From Venturia oleaginea (lineage: Eukaryota; Ascomycota; Dothideomycetes; Venturiales; Venturiaceae): a stretch of DNA of 64,000 bases. Positions 34,932 to 46,021 of this stretch are shown here, piece after piece; within the stretch, counting starts at the first letter, position 1, and each line of letters starts with the position of its first letter. Under the pieces are notes generated by a model. That model saw only the letters and a program-made list of their open reading frames with translations, was not told where the DNA came from and did not search any database. The position numbers and the translations under genes are program-made. The DNA lies in contig JABMLP010000018.1 of assembly GCA_013176395.1 (NCBI GenBank), positions 186,001 to 250,000 of the forward strand. The letters run 5' to 3'.

Positions 34932-35914
34932 CTATGGCAATAGGCACCTTTCGTGTATGGAGACCCATTTTAGGCTCTCGGTTCCATCAGATCCTTTTAC
35001 AATTTTGCTTCGCCGTGCTGCCGGCGTTAGACCGCCTTTACCCAACAGCTCTTTGCAAACGTCGCATTTCGTTGTGCGCAAGTCTTTGTATGCCGCTATC
35101 ATTTCCAGCGTGTGTTCCAAATCGTTCGGTTTCGGACGTTTCTCCAAGCATCGGTCGATTGCGTCGAAGAGATTATACGTTGAGCTTGCGCTTTCGGAAC
35201 AGGCTGGGCCTTGGACTTCGTAACTTCCTTTGTGCTTCTTGGTGACTGAAAATGTAAGGGGGATATTGCTAGGTACTTTGAACGAGATCTGTTTGCTGTT
35301 AGTGCATATTCGTGGTGCTGAAAGTTGATTCTGCATCCTGCACTCCTCCGGAGTATACAATATCATACCTTAATCGTATCATCCGTATACTCTGCCTCAA
35401 TGCCCTCATGCCTAGCCTTATACTCGTCCACCAACTTCCTCACTCCCTCCTCACCCAACACTTCATCCTCACCCTCAAACTTCCTCTTCTTCCTCCTCCC
35501 CTCGACCTCCTCAATCCACCCATAAACAGGCACGTTCTTAATATCCTCCACATCGACTACCACGTTCTCCGTACTCGTAGCTCTCGCCCGTTCAAAGATA
35601 TCCTTTGTTTCTTTACTCTCCCATGTCGCCTTCATAGAGATGAGCTTCTTCTGTGTCTGCACGGTTACGTTGCGGAAGTCCTTGAACAGGTCTGCAGGGG
35701 TGCGGTGGGGTCTTGTTAGGCAGCGGACAATGAGGGGCATTGTTTGGCGCAGGGAATCGAGTTGGTCTTGTATGGTTTCGAGGCGGGCGAGGGATGAGAT
35801 TATAGTTTGTTCGTCCCAGTCGATTGGGGGAGCTGGGTTGGACATGGCGGCGGCGGAGGGGGTAGGGTTCGCTGGTTCTGATTTAAGCTGTGGATTGGAC
35901 GCTGAAGAAGACAT
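34932..35914 (-). CDS. med27: Mediator complex subunit 27
   Basis: Two exons, 35369-35914 and 34932-35288, with an 80-bp GT-AG intron at DDTIK-ISFKVP, encode 300 residues. The N-terminal half has the helical part (IISSLARLETIQDQLDSLRQTMPLIVRCL) that packs in the Mediator tail. The C-terminal 45 residues carry a small zinc-finger-like module, CDVCKELLGKGGLTPAARRSK ... WVSIHERCL, the hallmark of fungal MED27-like subunits. Mediator bridges gene-specific activators and RNA polymerase II in the nucleus. The start follows directly after a 5' leader with no earlier in-frame ATG. Nothing is broken. Confidence 0.85.
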
Positions 35915-36136
35915 GATTGTTTAATTGTTTGACAATGTGACACGGGATTGTACAGCTATTGTGCGGGAGGGGCGCGTATCGGCTTCTCGGATGAGAGGTT
36001 ATCATCGGCTTTCCTAGCGCATGCCGCGGGTCGGTGCCATGACTCCTACTATTCGAACCCTTCTCGAAATCACCCAACAAACCCTCGCCCAGATCCATTC
36101 ATCACCGACTCACTTCTCATGCCTCTTCATCCCTTT

Positions 36137-36736
36137 TCATGTCCTCGCCGCGCCCGAATCAGGATCATAATCACTTTCTTCATTCGCTTGAAACCCTTGA
36201 GAAATCCCTGGAGGGCCTTCAACGTCTTTTCCGTGCCCGCCTGTTTCTTCCAAAGTAAAAGGTGCACTCCTCGTACATGGACCGGACTCGAAGGTGTAAC
36301 TCTGGCTAACTGATGCCGGCGTTGTGGTCGTGCAAGGCTCAAACCCAGTTGTTTTGGTGTCCTTTTCGTCGGACTTGTAATGAACTCCCCAATTTCCCCA
36401 ATTCTGGTCGCCAGCTTGTATCCATTGTGTTACTGCCTGCTGCAGTCGTATCATTTCGGCAGAAATACCCCCATAACCCCCATAATCCCTTCTTCGTATC
36501 TCCAGGTTCTGGCAGGCCTCGCGTAGCTCGGTCAAACGATGCGATGGCTTCTCAAAGGTTATGAATCCCACAGAAGCATAACACTCGAGACCTGAAAGCT
36601 CTTTCGCAATTTTCGAGATATCCTCGGCTCTGACCTTGACATTGAGATCATAATAGGCTCTGAGGATTTGATTCAGCTTATCCATGATGCTAGCCATTTG
36701 TTGAAGTATTCCTTGCTGTGCTGCTGCTGATAACAT
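36137..36736 (-). CDS. unknown protein, member 1 of a local paralog group
   Basis: Single-exon frame of 199 residues from MLSAAAQQGILQQMASIMDK. The N-terminal half is helical, the C-terminal third Thr/Ser/Pro-rich and disordered (FEPCTTTTPASVSQSY). The centre carries LECYAS ... LREACQNLEIRRRDYGGYGG, which matches the C-x9-Y...YG pattern of the two genes at 37562 and 38795 (see findings). No signal peptide, membrane helix or known domain. Function unknown. Confidence 0.55.
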   Translation of the reverse strand: MLSAAAQQGILQQMASIMDKLNQILRAYYDLNVKVRAEDISKIAKELSGLECYASVGFITFEKPSHRLTELREACQNLEIRRRDYGGYGGISAEMIRLQQAVTQWIQAGDQNWGNWGVHYKSDEKDTKTTGFEPCTTTTPASVSQSYTFESGPCTRSAPFTLEETGGHGKDVEGPPGISQGFQANEESDYDPDSGAART

Positions 36737-37561
36737 GGCTCGTTTGGCTGAGAATACGGATCGGAATCGTGAATATCGCTTTACTTTTCTTCGTTTTCGG
36801 GCCTAGGGAGGCGTTGAGGCGGTCGGAGCGCGTCGATTTGCTTGGGTTTGGTCTCTACGGCTGCAAAAATGTATGGGTACAATTATCGATTCTGTCAAGA
36901 TATGTGTTGTTTGTTGTAAGAGCTTGGGAGGGAGGAGGAGTTCTGCTATGGTCGCAGGGATTCACAACTCACTGGGAAGGCGCGAGACATTATCAGTATT
37001 ATAAACATACAGCTATATCGACCGCGAACGGCCTCACGATGCCGGGCCATACATCAATACCCTGCCATCTGATAAGCCAGGTGATGACAATTTATGGTCT
37101 GCAATTCGAGATCAACGTTGACAAACTACGGTCAATTTTTCATGATTGAATTGCAGAAATTGTCGAACTCGAATTGAGGAGCTCTATTCCGAGATGTTGC
37201 GTCAGTTTTCAGCAGGCAGCTGCATCTGTCTGCAATTTGTCTCTCCTTTTGATTATGCCATCAATCTCATCGACAGGCTTCAGACGCTCAGCACAGTCTG
37301 CAAACCACCGCGAAGGTGACTGTTGGGGTGAGGAATTTGAGACGATTAGCGAGGTTTGTCACCTTCAGTTTTGTGTAGCAGCGCTTCAGGAGCATGGCTG
37401 ATGTGGTTGTATTCAGGAGTGCACCAGCTATTCCGTTCTACCTCGCTACGGACGTTCTTTTCAAGGTCCTGTGCCGCCTATTCCATTATTCTCTTTGTTT
37501 TAATCTTTCTCAAACCCTTCGCTGCTGACTCTTCATTGACAAACTCAGCTCTCGATGTTCA
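36737..37561. other. 0.8 kb intergenic
   Basis: Plus-strand frames at 36718-37149 and 37174-37631 were inspected. They have no domain and overlap or abut minus-strand genes, so they are not called. Confidence 0.5.
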
Positions 37562-38149
37562 TCATGCTTGCTCCTCAGGTACCCCCATCGTTTTTTCCCG
37601 GCCCCGTCTCCAATTCTTCGGATTCCATTGATGCAACATATCAGCAATGTACTCCAACGCCTCCTCAGAACTTAAATCCCACCACTGTCCTTCTTCCCAA
37701 CCATATAACCCGTTTTCATACCACTCTTGGTGTCCATTTATCCCCCTGCAAATATTAATAATACTCACGAGTTTCTCATGGCACCTGAGAACTTTGCTAT
37801 CGCTCGAGGGATCCACCATTCCCGCGGTATACTCGAGCATGATCAGAACCCTGTACAAAATGGAGTGATCGGATTTTTCGATTGTACCAAGCCATACCAT
37901 CTGCTCGAGACTAGCCATGGGGTAACGGCAGGCCTGGCGTATATCTTCGACGGTCGAGTCTGGGGTTAGAACCGGAAAATTTCCAGGGCCCTGTTTGTAT
38001 AACATTTTCCATATGTCGTCGGCGGTCAAGAGTTCCCGGGGCGTATAGAATCCATTTCTTTTCCTGGGAGGTGTGTGGGGCATGGGCGTGGGCATGGAAG
38101 TGAGACGTTTCGAAAGTCTGTCTAGAGCGGACATGTTTTTCGGTGCCAT
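37562..38149 (-). CDS. unknown protein, member 2 of a local paralog group
   Basis: Single-exon frame of 195 residues from MAPKNMSALDRLSKRLTS. After a basic, Pro-rich N-terminus comes a helical region (LTADDIWKMLYKQGPGNF, VEDIRQACRYPMASLEQMV). Then follows the shared block LEYTAGM ... KLVSIINICRGINGHQEW YENGLYG and an acidic helix (SSEEALEYIADMLHQW). The spacing C-x9-Y-x2-G-x-Y-G is identical to the gene at 38795. No known domain and no secretion signal. Confidence 0.6.
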   Translation of the reverse strand: MAPKNMSALDRLSKRLTSMPTPMPHTPPRKRNGFYTPRELLTADDIWKMLYKQGPGNFPVLTPDSTVEDIRQACRYPMASLEQMVWLGTIEKSDHSILYRVLIMLEYTAGMVDPSSDSKVLRCHEKLVSIINICRGINGHQEWYENGLYGWEEGQWWDLSSEEALEYIADMLHQWNPKNWRRGREKTMGVPEEQA

Positions 38150-38794
38150 TTCTAACCAGTTTGAGGTGGGCGTTGACCTAAGGGTCCTGGGGTAACTTGA
38201 GATAGTCCATGAGTGATTCGTATTTATTGCTGATTTGCGACATTTTGCTGTGAGATTTGCGCTTTTTGTTCCTTATAACATCGTTGCGAGGCTCACTTTA
38301 TGATTCTTTATATATGTATGGTCTTACTGATAATTGCTGGTGAATGTAGGCGGCTGTTCACATGCATATTTAATGAAGAATGAGGTGTCATTTAACATGA
38401 AGAGGCTGAGCACGACGCTGATAACCGCACTGCGGAATATACTGGAGCACGTTTTCTGCAGCGACATCACATTTCGAGTATATGCTTTGCTTGGCCAGGT
38501 CATTAGTAGTAACCTTGTACATCGCTTTATTAATGAGATAAGTGAGACGCCGTCGCATGCACATAATCCTCATCCACACCCTGTAACAGATTCTGTGAAG
38601 CTAACAAATGGTCAATATCATCGACTGTAAATATACTGCTCGTTATCTAAACTTAATAGCAATTGAAAAACATTTCACAAACTTGACATCGTCACAAACC
38701 TGTTAAATCCTATATTCCCCAATCCAGATCTCAAAAATCAACCATTCAATCGATGACCTTCAAATATGATACGACCTAAACCCAGCACCAGCCC
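38150..38794. other. 0.6 kb intergenic
   Basis: AT-rich spacer between two paralogs. A plus-strand frame (38334-38630) has no supporting feature. Confidence 0.5.
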
Positions 38795-39088
38795 TCACAA
38801 CAGTATGCTCTGCATCAACCTGCGAAAGTCGAAAATCGCATCATCAAGAAGAACCATCTCCTCCCCGAGTACAGAGCCCCAAGTATAAATATCAGGGTGA
38901 CCATACTGACCACTACCATAAATACACTCTTTCCCAATCATTCTCTTACAGCAGTTTATTATCGAGATAAGTAGGAGATGGAGTTCGCGTTCACGGCCAT
39001 GGGAAACAGGCATGTTTGCTGCGACGTTCTCGAGAGCTTGGAGTGCGCTGGTTATTACATCTGTGTCGATTGCATGGCGTTGTACCAT
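38795..39088 (-). CDS. unknown short protein, member 3 of a local paralog group
   Basis: Single-exon frame of 97 residues from MVQRHAIDTDVITSALQ. It aligns with the C-terminal half of the 37562 gene: LENVAAN ... LLISIINCCKRMIGKECI YGSGQYG, then an acidic helix (GEEMVLLDDAIFDFRRLMQ). It may be a truncated copy, or its 5' exon may be missed upstream, where no convincing frame is visible. Confidence 0.5.
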   Translation of the reverse strand: MVQRHAIDTDVITSALQALENVAANMPVSHGRERELHLLLISIINCCKRMIGKECIYGSGQYGHPDIYTWGSVLGEEMVLLDDAIFDFRRLMQSILL

Positions 39089-39569
39089 GTTCTGTAAGTG
39101 GGAGAGCGAAGGGCGGCATAACGTGTTTATTTGATCGGTACGAATCGATATGGTGGATAAAAGTTTTGGTTTTTTGTCTTTTGGATTTGAATTTGGATTT
39201 TAAAATTCAGAATGTGAGTGAGTGTAAATCTGTCGAATTATTATTGCCGATAAGAGGGAGAAGGAAATATAGAGCGGGTATTTATAATGGATTCTGTTTT
39301 CGACATGGACATTAACAATTGAGTATAGTGTTTGTTCATACGCACATGATACGAAATCACGCTTTGTGCATTTTCTCTTCACGAGGCTGACCACGAGGCT
39401 GATGACACGAGCGCATCGATTACCAACGCAAACCAAAGACCCCTTCACAGATCTCAAAATCCCTGATATATAGTCATATTCCAAAACAATTAAGCATGAT
39501 CTCCTCAGATAGGCAATAGAATTCATCCCCACCAACCAACCAAACAAATCAAGCAAACCTCACGATATA
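39089..39569. other. 0.5 kb intergenic
   Basis: AT-rich. The minus-strand frame 39200-39556 has no ATG near its start and no recognisable content. Confidence 0.5.
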
Positions 39570-40059
39570 ATGCAAACACTCCGACTCTGGCAAACAGCCC
39601 CCCTCTCCACCCCCCCTGAGATCCGCATAGCAGCCCACACAGCTCTCCGCGACCTATTCATCATCAAAAAAAACCTTCTGCAAATACGAATCCAGTCTTC
39701 TCCCAGGTCTCGGAGACGATATTCAATACCTCGCCTTAGAACTCGATATCTCGATTATCACACACATCGACACAATATCTACTCTCAATCTAAGAATGAA
39801 ACGTATGCTCCAGAGTATCGGTTCCCAGAGTTTCGGTTCCAGTTGCGGGAGGATTAGTAGAATGGGGGTGACGCATATAGGTGATTCGATGAGTAAGGAT
39901 GAATGGAATGTTATTAAGATTGAGATGTGGATTTTGAAGGGGTTGTTGTATAGTTGGTTTGGGGGTTGGAGGGGGATTAGGTGCCGGATTGATGGGGATA
40001 ATGATTCTAGTGTTTTCGTTACTGAAGGCAGACTATTTGCGAGCGGTTTTGTGGTATGA
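39570..40059 (+). pseudogene. unknown small gene with a one-base frameshift in an A8 run
   Basis: MQTLRLWQTAPLSTPPEIR starts at 39570 and reads well to LRDLFIIKK. At a run of eight A (39666-39673) the protein-like reading moves to the next frame: TFCKYESSLLPGLGDD, LELDISIITHIDTIST, then MKRMLQSIGSQSFGSS and a C-terminal part WNVIKIEMWILKGLLYSWFGG to the stop at 40057-40059. One A fewer would give a continuous protein of about 162 residues. It may be a true pseudogene or a homopolymer error. No domain was recognised. Confidence 0.5.
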
Positions 40060-41512
40060 GAGTCGGGTAGCCCTGTTTTCTACCCTTTGACGTTATATAC
40101 CCTATTATTTTATTCAACACCATTAATTAGGAATAGATGACAATAGGTTTCTGGTAAAATTCACTTTGAGAATTCAATACGACGAATTAAGACCCCATCT
40201 CCAACCTCCAATCCCCCAAGGCCAAAAATGAAAAGCCAACCGCTCAACCATCGACAAAATCAAACCAAAAGTTCTTCGCAAACCTACACAAATGCATCAA
40301 AATCCACCTAAACTTCAAACAGACGCCAGCCATACAAAGGCACAAAAACGCAGTATACCCATTCTGCAATCCACCCTCCGCATAGCCCATACTACCTAGG
40401 ATCCGTATCAGAGCTTAGACGTGGGTTAATCCTCACTCTCCCCGGCTGCGCCCTCATCCGCGGATAAAAGCGTCCATTCTAATAAGGTTCTTGCGCTGGT
40501 TGTGCTTGTCGCTGTGCTCGCGGTCGTGGCGCAAGTTTGGTACGGTGTAAACAGGTTCCGGACGCCTTGGGGCGTGGGAGGATGATATCTGGCCGCGTGA
40601 TGATGATTCGTAGCCCTGGGAGGTAGATCTGTTACCGTTGGAAGATGACTTATGCCTGCGGGAAGACGATCTGTCACCATTGTAAGATTACTTGTGCCTG
40701 CGGGAAGATGATTTATGTCTGCGAGCTGGACGATTCGGAGGATCGTTGTAGCTACCTTTATCTCGAGATAGACATGAGCTCATATTAGAGGTTTAAGTTG
40801 ATTTTCGGAGGACTTTCTTCAGAGGGTGGTCTTTTGGACTTCGTTAGCTTATTATTGTTATCGGATTCGTCGACTTGTTATCATTATTGGTTAGCTTCGA
40901 AGGTATTGTACAGAGGCATGAGGCCAAAAATTTATGCCGCTCGAGGAATTCATTCAGTTCTCCCAGTTCCTACAACACCCATCTCAGTCCTGCTGATCTG
41001 ATTCATGATCCGAGTTGCGATGAGGTGAGAGAGGTGAACGAGGAACGCGGAATCGTAATTTTGTTTCGGAGTCATTATCTTGCACGTTCCAGAGTCATAG
41101 ACTGGACTTGACGTACCGATCCCTCCTGCCCTCAACAAATTGAAGCCGGGAATGGCAACGGACAGCAAGAGACTAGTGCACCCACAGAGTAGTGCCTCCA
41201 ATCCAGCCATGCCGAGCCTGCCATCCATGTCCCTCCGTCCTACCACTAAAATCAACTTAACGTCTTCAATTGATCCAAGAGCTCCATGAACTCTTCAATG
41301 GCATGATGACCATGATATCCCAGAGACATAATTCATAATCACATCGCCAGTATCATAACATAGACGCGAAGTCTATACTTCTATCCCCCTCCAAAACCAA
41401 AAAAAGTCTACATTCGCTGTCGAAACGCTGGTGAAAATTGTCCCAAAAATGTATCCACAAGAATCATAAGCCATCAAGGCAATCATCAAAGCTTATTAAA
41501 AAACTGCCATAG
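40060..41512. other. 1.45 kb with one repeat-rich candidate and otherwise nothing
   Basis: Apart from the RS-repeat frame listed separately (40454-40783), only short frames were seen. Confidence 0.5.
40454..40783 (-). pseudogene. small Ser/Arg repeat protein with one internal stop
   Basis: From ATG 40783 the frame reads MSSCLSRDKGSYNDPP and then seven-residue repeats of the type SSSRRHK / SSSNGNR / SSSRGQI. It ends KNLIRMDAFIRG at 40454. A single TAA at the start of the third repeat breaks it. The DNA shows the matching 21-bp tandem repeat near 40600-40730. Repeats that keep a 7-residue register on both sides of the stop suggest that it was coding until recently. It could also be a chance frame in a minisatellite. 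Confidence 0.4.
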
Positions 41513-42895
41513 TCAGCTATCCCGAATGTCCAACAGCAATGGTAAGAAACTTACAATTGTATCCCCCGTGCCAGAGTAATGCTTGAAATCTTCCGTGATG
41601 GTGATCGAATTCTTGTCCCCGAAGAATCCCTCCTCACTGTGCCTCGTACTCGGTGATCTCTTCGGACTTTTTGGAGTCTTCGTGCTCGGATCACCCGTAC
41701 TGGGACGTTTCTGCAATTTCGCGGGGCCCTGTTTCCCGCCTCCGCCTTCTATCAATACAAAGTGGCCCATTGGCGGCGTTAAAACACGCAATTGTAGTCC
41801 CTCCTCTTCCTCTTCCCAGGCTAAGTTGAGGGAGGGACGTGGTTGCGGATAGGTTTCAGGCACTGGCTGAACGTGGCTTATGTCGACGTAGTGTTTCGAA
41901 CCGTAATGTTTTGAGCCATTGTGTTTGGAAGAGGTCTTGTCCGCCGTCGCACGGTTCGTTGAGAAACCAGCGAGCATGGAGGCGAACAACGGTCGTAATG
42001 ATGCGAGAGAAATGGCAATGAGGCCAAGACCAGGCTCCACGGAACTCCAGATTGATACATCGACTGTGGAAACTGACTGACAGTTAGTTTCCTTCAGTCA
42101 AGGTGTGTTTGATGCTTACAAAGAAAGTCTTCGGAGCGCGTAAGAGACATTGTGTAAGGTATGCGAACAATAGGAGCTATGCTCGCGGTTGCTCCAAGCC
42201 CCATAATCGCGCCCAATGCGATCTTCTTTCTCTTATTGATCTGCAGATTCTCGATGATCCATATCGGGAGCAGTCCGAAGATCCAGTCTATAGTGGCAGC
42301 CACTGCTGATGAGGTGTATGTCGAGTTGGCTGCAATATGAGGGTGACAGACAACTCCTTTCTTCCCTCCCATCCTGTTCCAAAAGCCGTCGATAGGTACA
42401 CACTGAAAGATAGTAAAGAAGAAAAAGTAAGTGTTGAAGATAATGTTTAGCGCCAAACATGCATGTATTATCCTGCGATGCAAGTTCTTTGTCGCGACGC
42501 GCAAAAGGAATGCGCCTACAGCAAAGCGAAGGATGGCTGTCGTCAGGATGTAGAATATTTCGCCAAAGTACCAAGCCTACATTGCGAGTCAGCCGTGCTT
42601 TTGTTCCCGAGCTACAACAACTTACACGCATGGCGTTCACTCGTTGCTTGACAGTCAACTCATGATGGCGACGACCCAACCCCCAATGCACACCTACTAA
42701 TACAAACGCGCTGTACACAGTGAAAAATTGCAAAGTCAGGACTGTAATCCAGTCGTCCAAAGCAAACATCTTGATCATCCTTAGCCTCACCCAGCAGCGA
42801 GCAAGGACCGTGACCCATGATAAAGCCAGCAAGGCTATCATCACGACTCTAACCTCGGGACCACGATTGTCATTCTCATAACGCCTCTCCAGCAT
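41513..42895 (-). CDS. fungal rhodopsin-like seven-helix membrane protein
   Basis: Three exons, 42626-42895, 42120-42576 and 41513-42063, give 425 residues. Introns of 49 and 56 bp join at VNAM-RAWYFGEI and EDFL-FDVSIWSS. Seven hydrophobic helices lie in the first 290 residues, with the family signs RCWVRLRMIKMFALDDWI, AWYFGEIFYILTT, FQCVPIDGFW and SVEPGLGLIAISLASLRPL. The cytosolic tail is long, His/Lys- and Pro-rich. This is the large fungal rhodopsin-like membrane family (also seen as SAT5-like or Pth11-related proteins). Roles range from cluster accessories to suspected sensing; none can be assigned. An alternative last intron (GTAAGT at 41546) would replace the last residues by a short FFNKL end. 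Confidence 0.8.
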
Positions 42896-44179
42896 GTTGA
42901 CAAACGTAGGAGTTTTGTGAATGAAAGGATGAAGAATAAAGCATGATTATGCTGAGGTTGGATGAGAGAGTTGGTGTAGAAATGAGATGTACCCTGTTCT
43001 CGATCACTTGTCCACATGGACAAATATATTGGATGTAGTAGATGTACCATGTACAACGTGTGAGAGAAGAACATTTACCGTAGCATCGGGCTCATGCGTA
43101 AATCAGACTGGGTTGTTATATTGATACCTTGGAAGGAGTTACAGGTTCGCGGGTCAGCGTAGTACTATACCCCCTCGTAAGCCCTCTCGGCTACCGAGCC
43201 ATTGATCTTGGAGTGACCGGGCTTCACGAATGCAACCTGAGGCGAGAGGTTGGATCTATTTGCTGGGCTTGCTCAAAATAGATGGAATGAAGCGGGAAAA
43301 TCCAACTCCACATCCGCGCGATGAATAGGACTACGGTTTCAATAAAACCCGCCTACCATACATACATGGAATATTCCGGCCGAAGTCAGACACCCTACCG
43401 GGATGGGCTCGAAACGCTCTCAAGCGCGTAATATCATATAGCCGCTGGAGGGAGGTTGCATCTGTGGAAATCCGCCTGGAACACCGTCAGCAAAAGGAGA
43501 TGACGTGTCTTACTCTCAAGAAGCCGGAATATCATATTCCCGAGACAGGTCTTGACGAGGATCGAGGGCGAAGGAGCATGAGATGGGACAGAACCGACTT
43601 GGTGTCCAACTGACCAAGCCTTGGTAGCTGCACGAAGCAGATCAATCGGAACATTGGACTTCCGCCTATCTCACCATGTTTCTAACATCAATCGCCAGCA
43701 CTTATTCTACTACACATTTAGATTTTCCTGCTATACCTAGCATTCTCCTCAGGCCAAACCCAGATACCAGCCGAGTGAAAATGAGAAATGCTGCATCATA
43801 CCAATCCTCGGTGGAACCCAACTTCTATTGATACAAAACGAATAGACGTTGAAACCCGTATCATAGCATCGGGTACGCCTCGCTTCCTGACTAAGAAGTC
43901 GCCTACAACTTGAGCTTCGAGTCTCCTGCAAATCCCATACTGACAAGGCGGCTGCTCCTCTTTTTCAGTGATTCGATTGCTTTGGCACGCTTCATTGCGT
44001 CAACAACTCAACACAAATACTAAAGCGCCAGAGAACCCTGGTACATATCGAACTTGCCTCAGCCATTGTTCCGCTATCCCAGGGGTATTTATCATCTCCA
44101 TTCAACCCCTTAAAGCATGGATAGCCTTTCATCACGTGAACAACTCGGAGCAAGAACCAAAGCGTCAAGGCACTCTGAT
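42896..44179. other. 1.3 kb intergenic, no gene seen
   Basis: Promoter of the rhodopsin-like gene and the 3' flank of PEX14. Small frames only. Confidence 0.55.
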
Positions 44180-45477
44180 TCAAGTCGAACTTGCCTCAGC
44201 CTCAGCGACTGTTCCGCTGCTCAAGGTGTCCTTCTTATCCCCATTCAATGCCTCGGCACTCTTCTTTGCTGCGGCCAATTGCCAGGCCGGGATAGCAGCC
44301 GCTCTGCCACTTCCAAATCTGCTGCTCCCTGAAGATACAGCTGGTGTAGTAGAGGCTGTTGCGGTTGCTGGAACGCCACCCGTGTTATCTGCGTGAATAG
44401 CGGTACTGTTCAGGTTTGTGGTTGACGGCTTTGTGGCAGACGCCTCCGTAGAGGCATTGTTTTGGGCTGGCTGAACCGCTTGTGCTGTTGATGAAGGGGT
44501 ATATCCAATTCCGCTTCCTGAAGATGGTGTTGCTCGGTGTCCAAGCCCGTTTGCAGGGCCTGGGGCTGCACTGCCACCCATACGATTTCCGACCAATGTA
44601 CGCAAGCTCTTAAGCTCAGTACCCAGCTCTTTCAACCGAGTATCCGTAGCATCCTTCTGTCCCTCAATTGCCTTGGGTATCAAGTCTCGCAGATTGCGTA
44701 TCTCATCAGCATTCCGCCGGGACTCATCCTCTCTCCTCCGGTCTGCTTCTTTCAATGAGCTTAGCACAGATTCCAGCTCTCCCAGCGCGGAGTCCAAACG
44801 AGTCGTCCGGCTCTCTTCAGCTGCTTTCAATGCAGTAGTATCTGTGTTCAATTGTTCGAGGAGGTCAAATGCCTTCTCGAATGATTTGTCGATATCAGTC
44901 TTGTCTTGTTCGAGCTGAGGCGGGGTAGGAGGCTTGATTAGAGGAATTATGTATCGCTGCATGGTGTTAGTCATTGTCTTTCAAAATGGAAAATTAAGAG
45001 CTGTATCGCTCTCGTTGCGACTTTGAGACTTTGGTCTGATAGTCGCTCAATTCGAAAGGAAGCGAAAGAAGGGGCGAAACGAACCTTCGCTGTAAAGTAA
45101 ATGCCATAACCAACACCACTCATCACAGTCGCCATTATAAACCAATCCCTCCAATCCCGTTTCGGCAAATCAGGAGGCGGAGGAGGAGGCCAGTAACCCT
45201 GATATCCCCCTCCATAAAGACCTGGTTGTGGAGGTGGTTGATACGCATAAGCTTGCCCACCAGGCGACGCCGGCGGTTGGCTAACCCTCGCTAACGAAAT
45301 GTCTATCTCTTCTTTTGTGAGATTCTTGGCCTGGAGAAAAGCAATCTTCTTCTCGATGGGTGCCTGTGCGACAGAGGGATCTTGGAGGAAGGAGATCTGG
45401 TGTTGTTGGTTAGTACTGGTAGAAGATGGGGTGGTCGTAGGACTGACAGCAGAGGTGATGAGTTCTTCGCGAACCAT
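44180..45477 (-). CDS. pex14: peroxisomal membrane docking protein PEX14
   Basis: Two exons, 45085-45477 and 44180-44956, with a 127-bp intron at YFTAK-RYIIPLIK, encode 389 residues. The conserved N-terminal domain (residues about 25-65: ISFLQDPSVAQAPIEKK, FLQAKNLTKEEIDISLARV) binds WxxxF motifs of the import receptor PEX5. A Pro/Gly/Tyr-rich linker is followed by one membrane helix (about 112-130, WFIMATVMSGVGYGIYF) with the RDW motif before it. A coiled coil (about 145-235) and a Ser/Thr/Ala-rich tail follow. Pex14 forms the docking site and pore for matrix-protein import. The unusual donor GTTCGT is supported by the joined reading frame. Nothing is broken. Confidence 0.92.
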
Positions 45478-46021
45478 GTTGAATGATGCTTCCTACAAGC
45501 CAGAGAAGACTTGGGGGATGGTGGAAGATGTTTGGAGAGGACTATGGCAATTGTCGCATGTGTTTATGGAACGTGAACGTGGAGAGAGATATTGCCTCGG
45601 CGCTGGAATTGCCGCTAACCCCAGCCTCAAGTACGGTCTCATCTCCTGATTCATGCAGGACTGTTCAGGTATGCAACACTGGAATATCGACAAATCCACA
45701 GCAATAGCATGTTCAACCATCGCTGGCATTTTCTCGGCATCGTAAAAACATTGTCATTGACGTATTACAATATAAAGAGTTCAATACAGCTCACTAGACG
45801 ACAAAGAGCGAGGCATGGCACAATGAACGGTAACAGATAGTATGAAAAGGCAAGATGTTGTAATACAAGAAAACATGCGTTAATCTCATTCCACTCCTGT
45901 GACTGGGACGCCTTGACATCAACTGATTAGTACAGTTACCAAACTCCTTTCAATCAATCCCTGCTAGTCTCCACATCACTTTTATATTCCAAAAGAGAGA
46001 TCGTTCCATCGTCATCTGCTT
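45478..46021. other. 0.5 kb intergenic
   Basis: Upstream of PEX14 and downstream of the Egh16-type gene, both on the minus strand. Nothing recognised. Confidence 0.55.
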
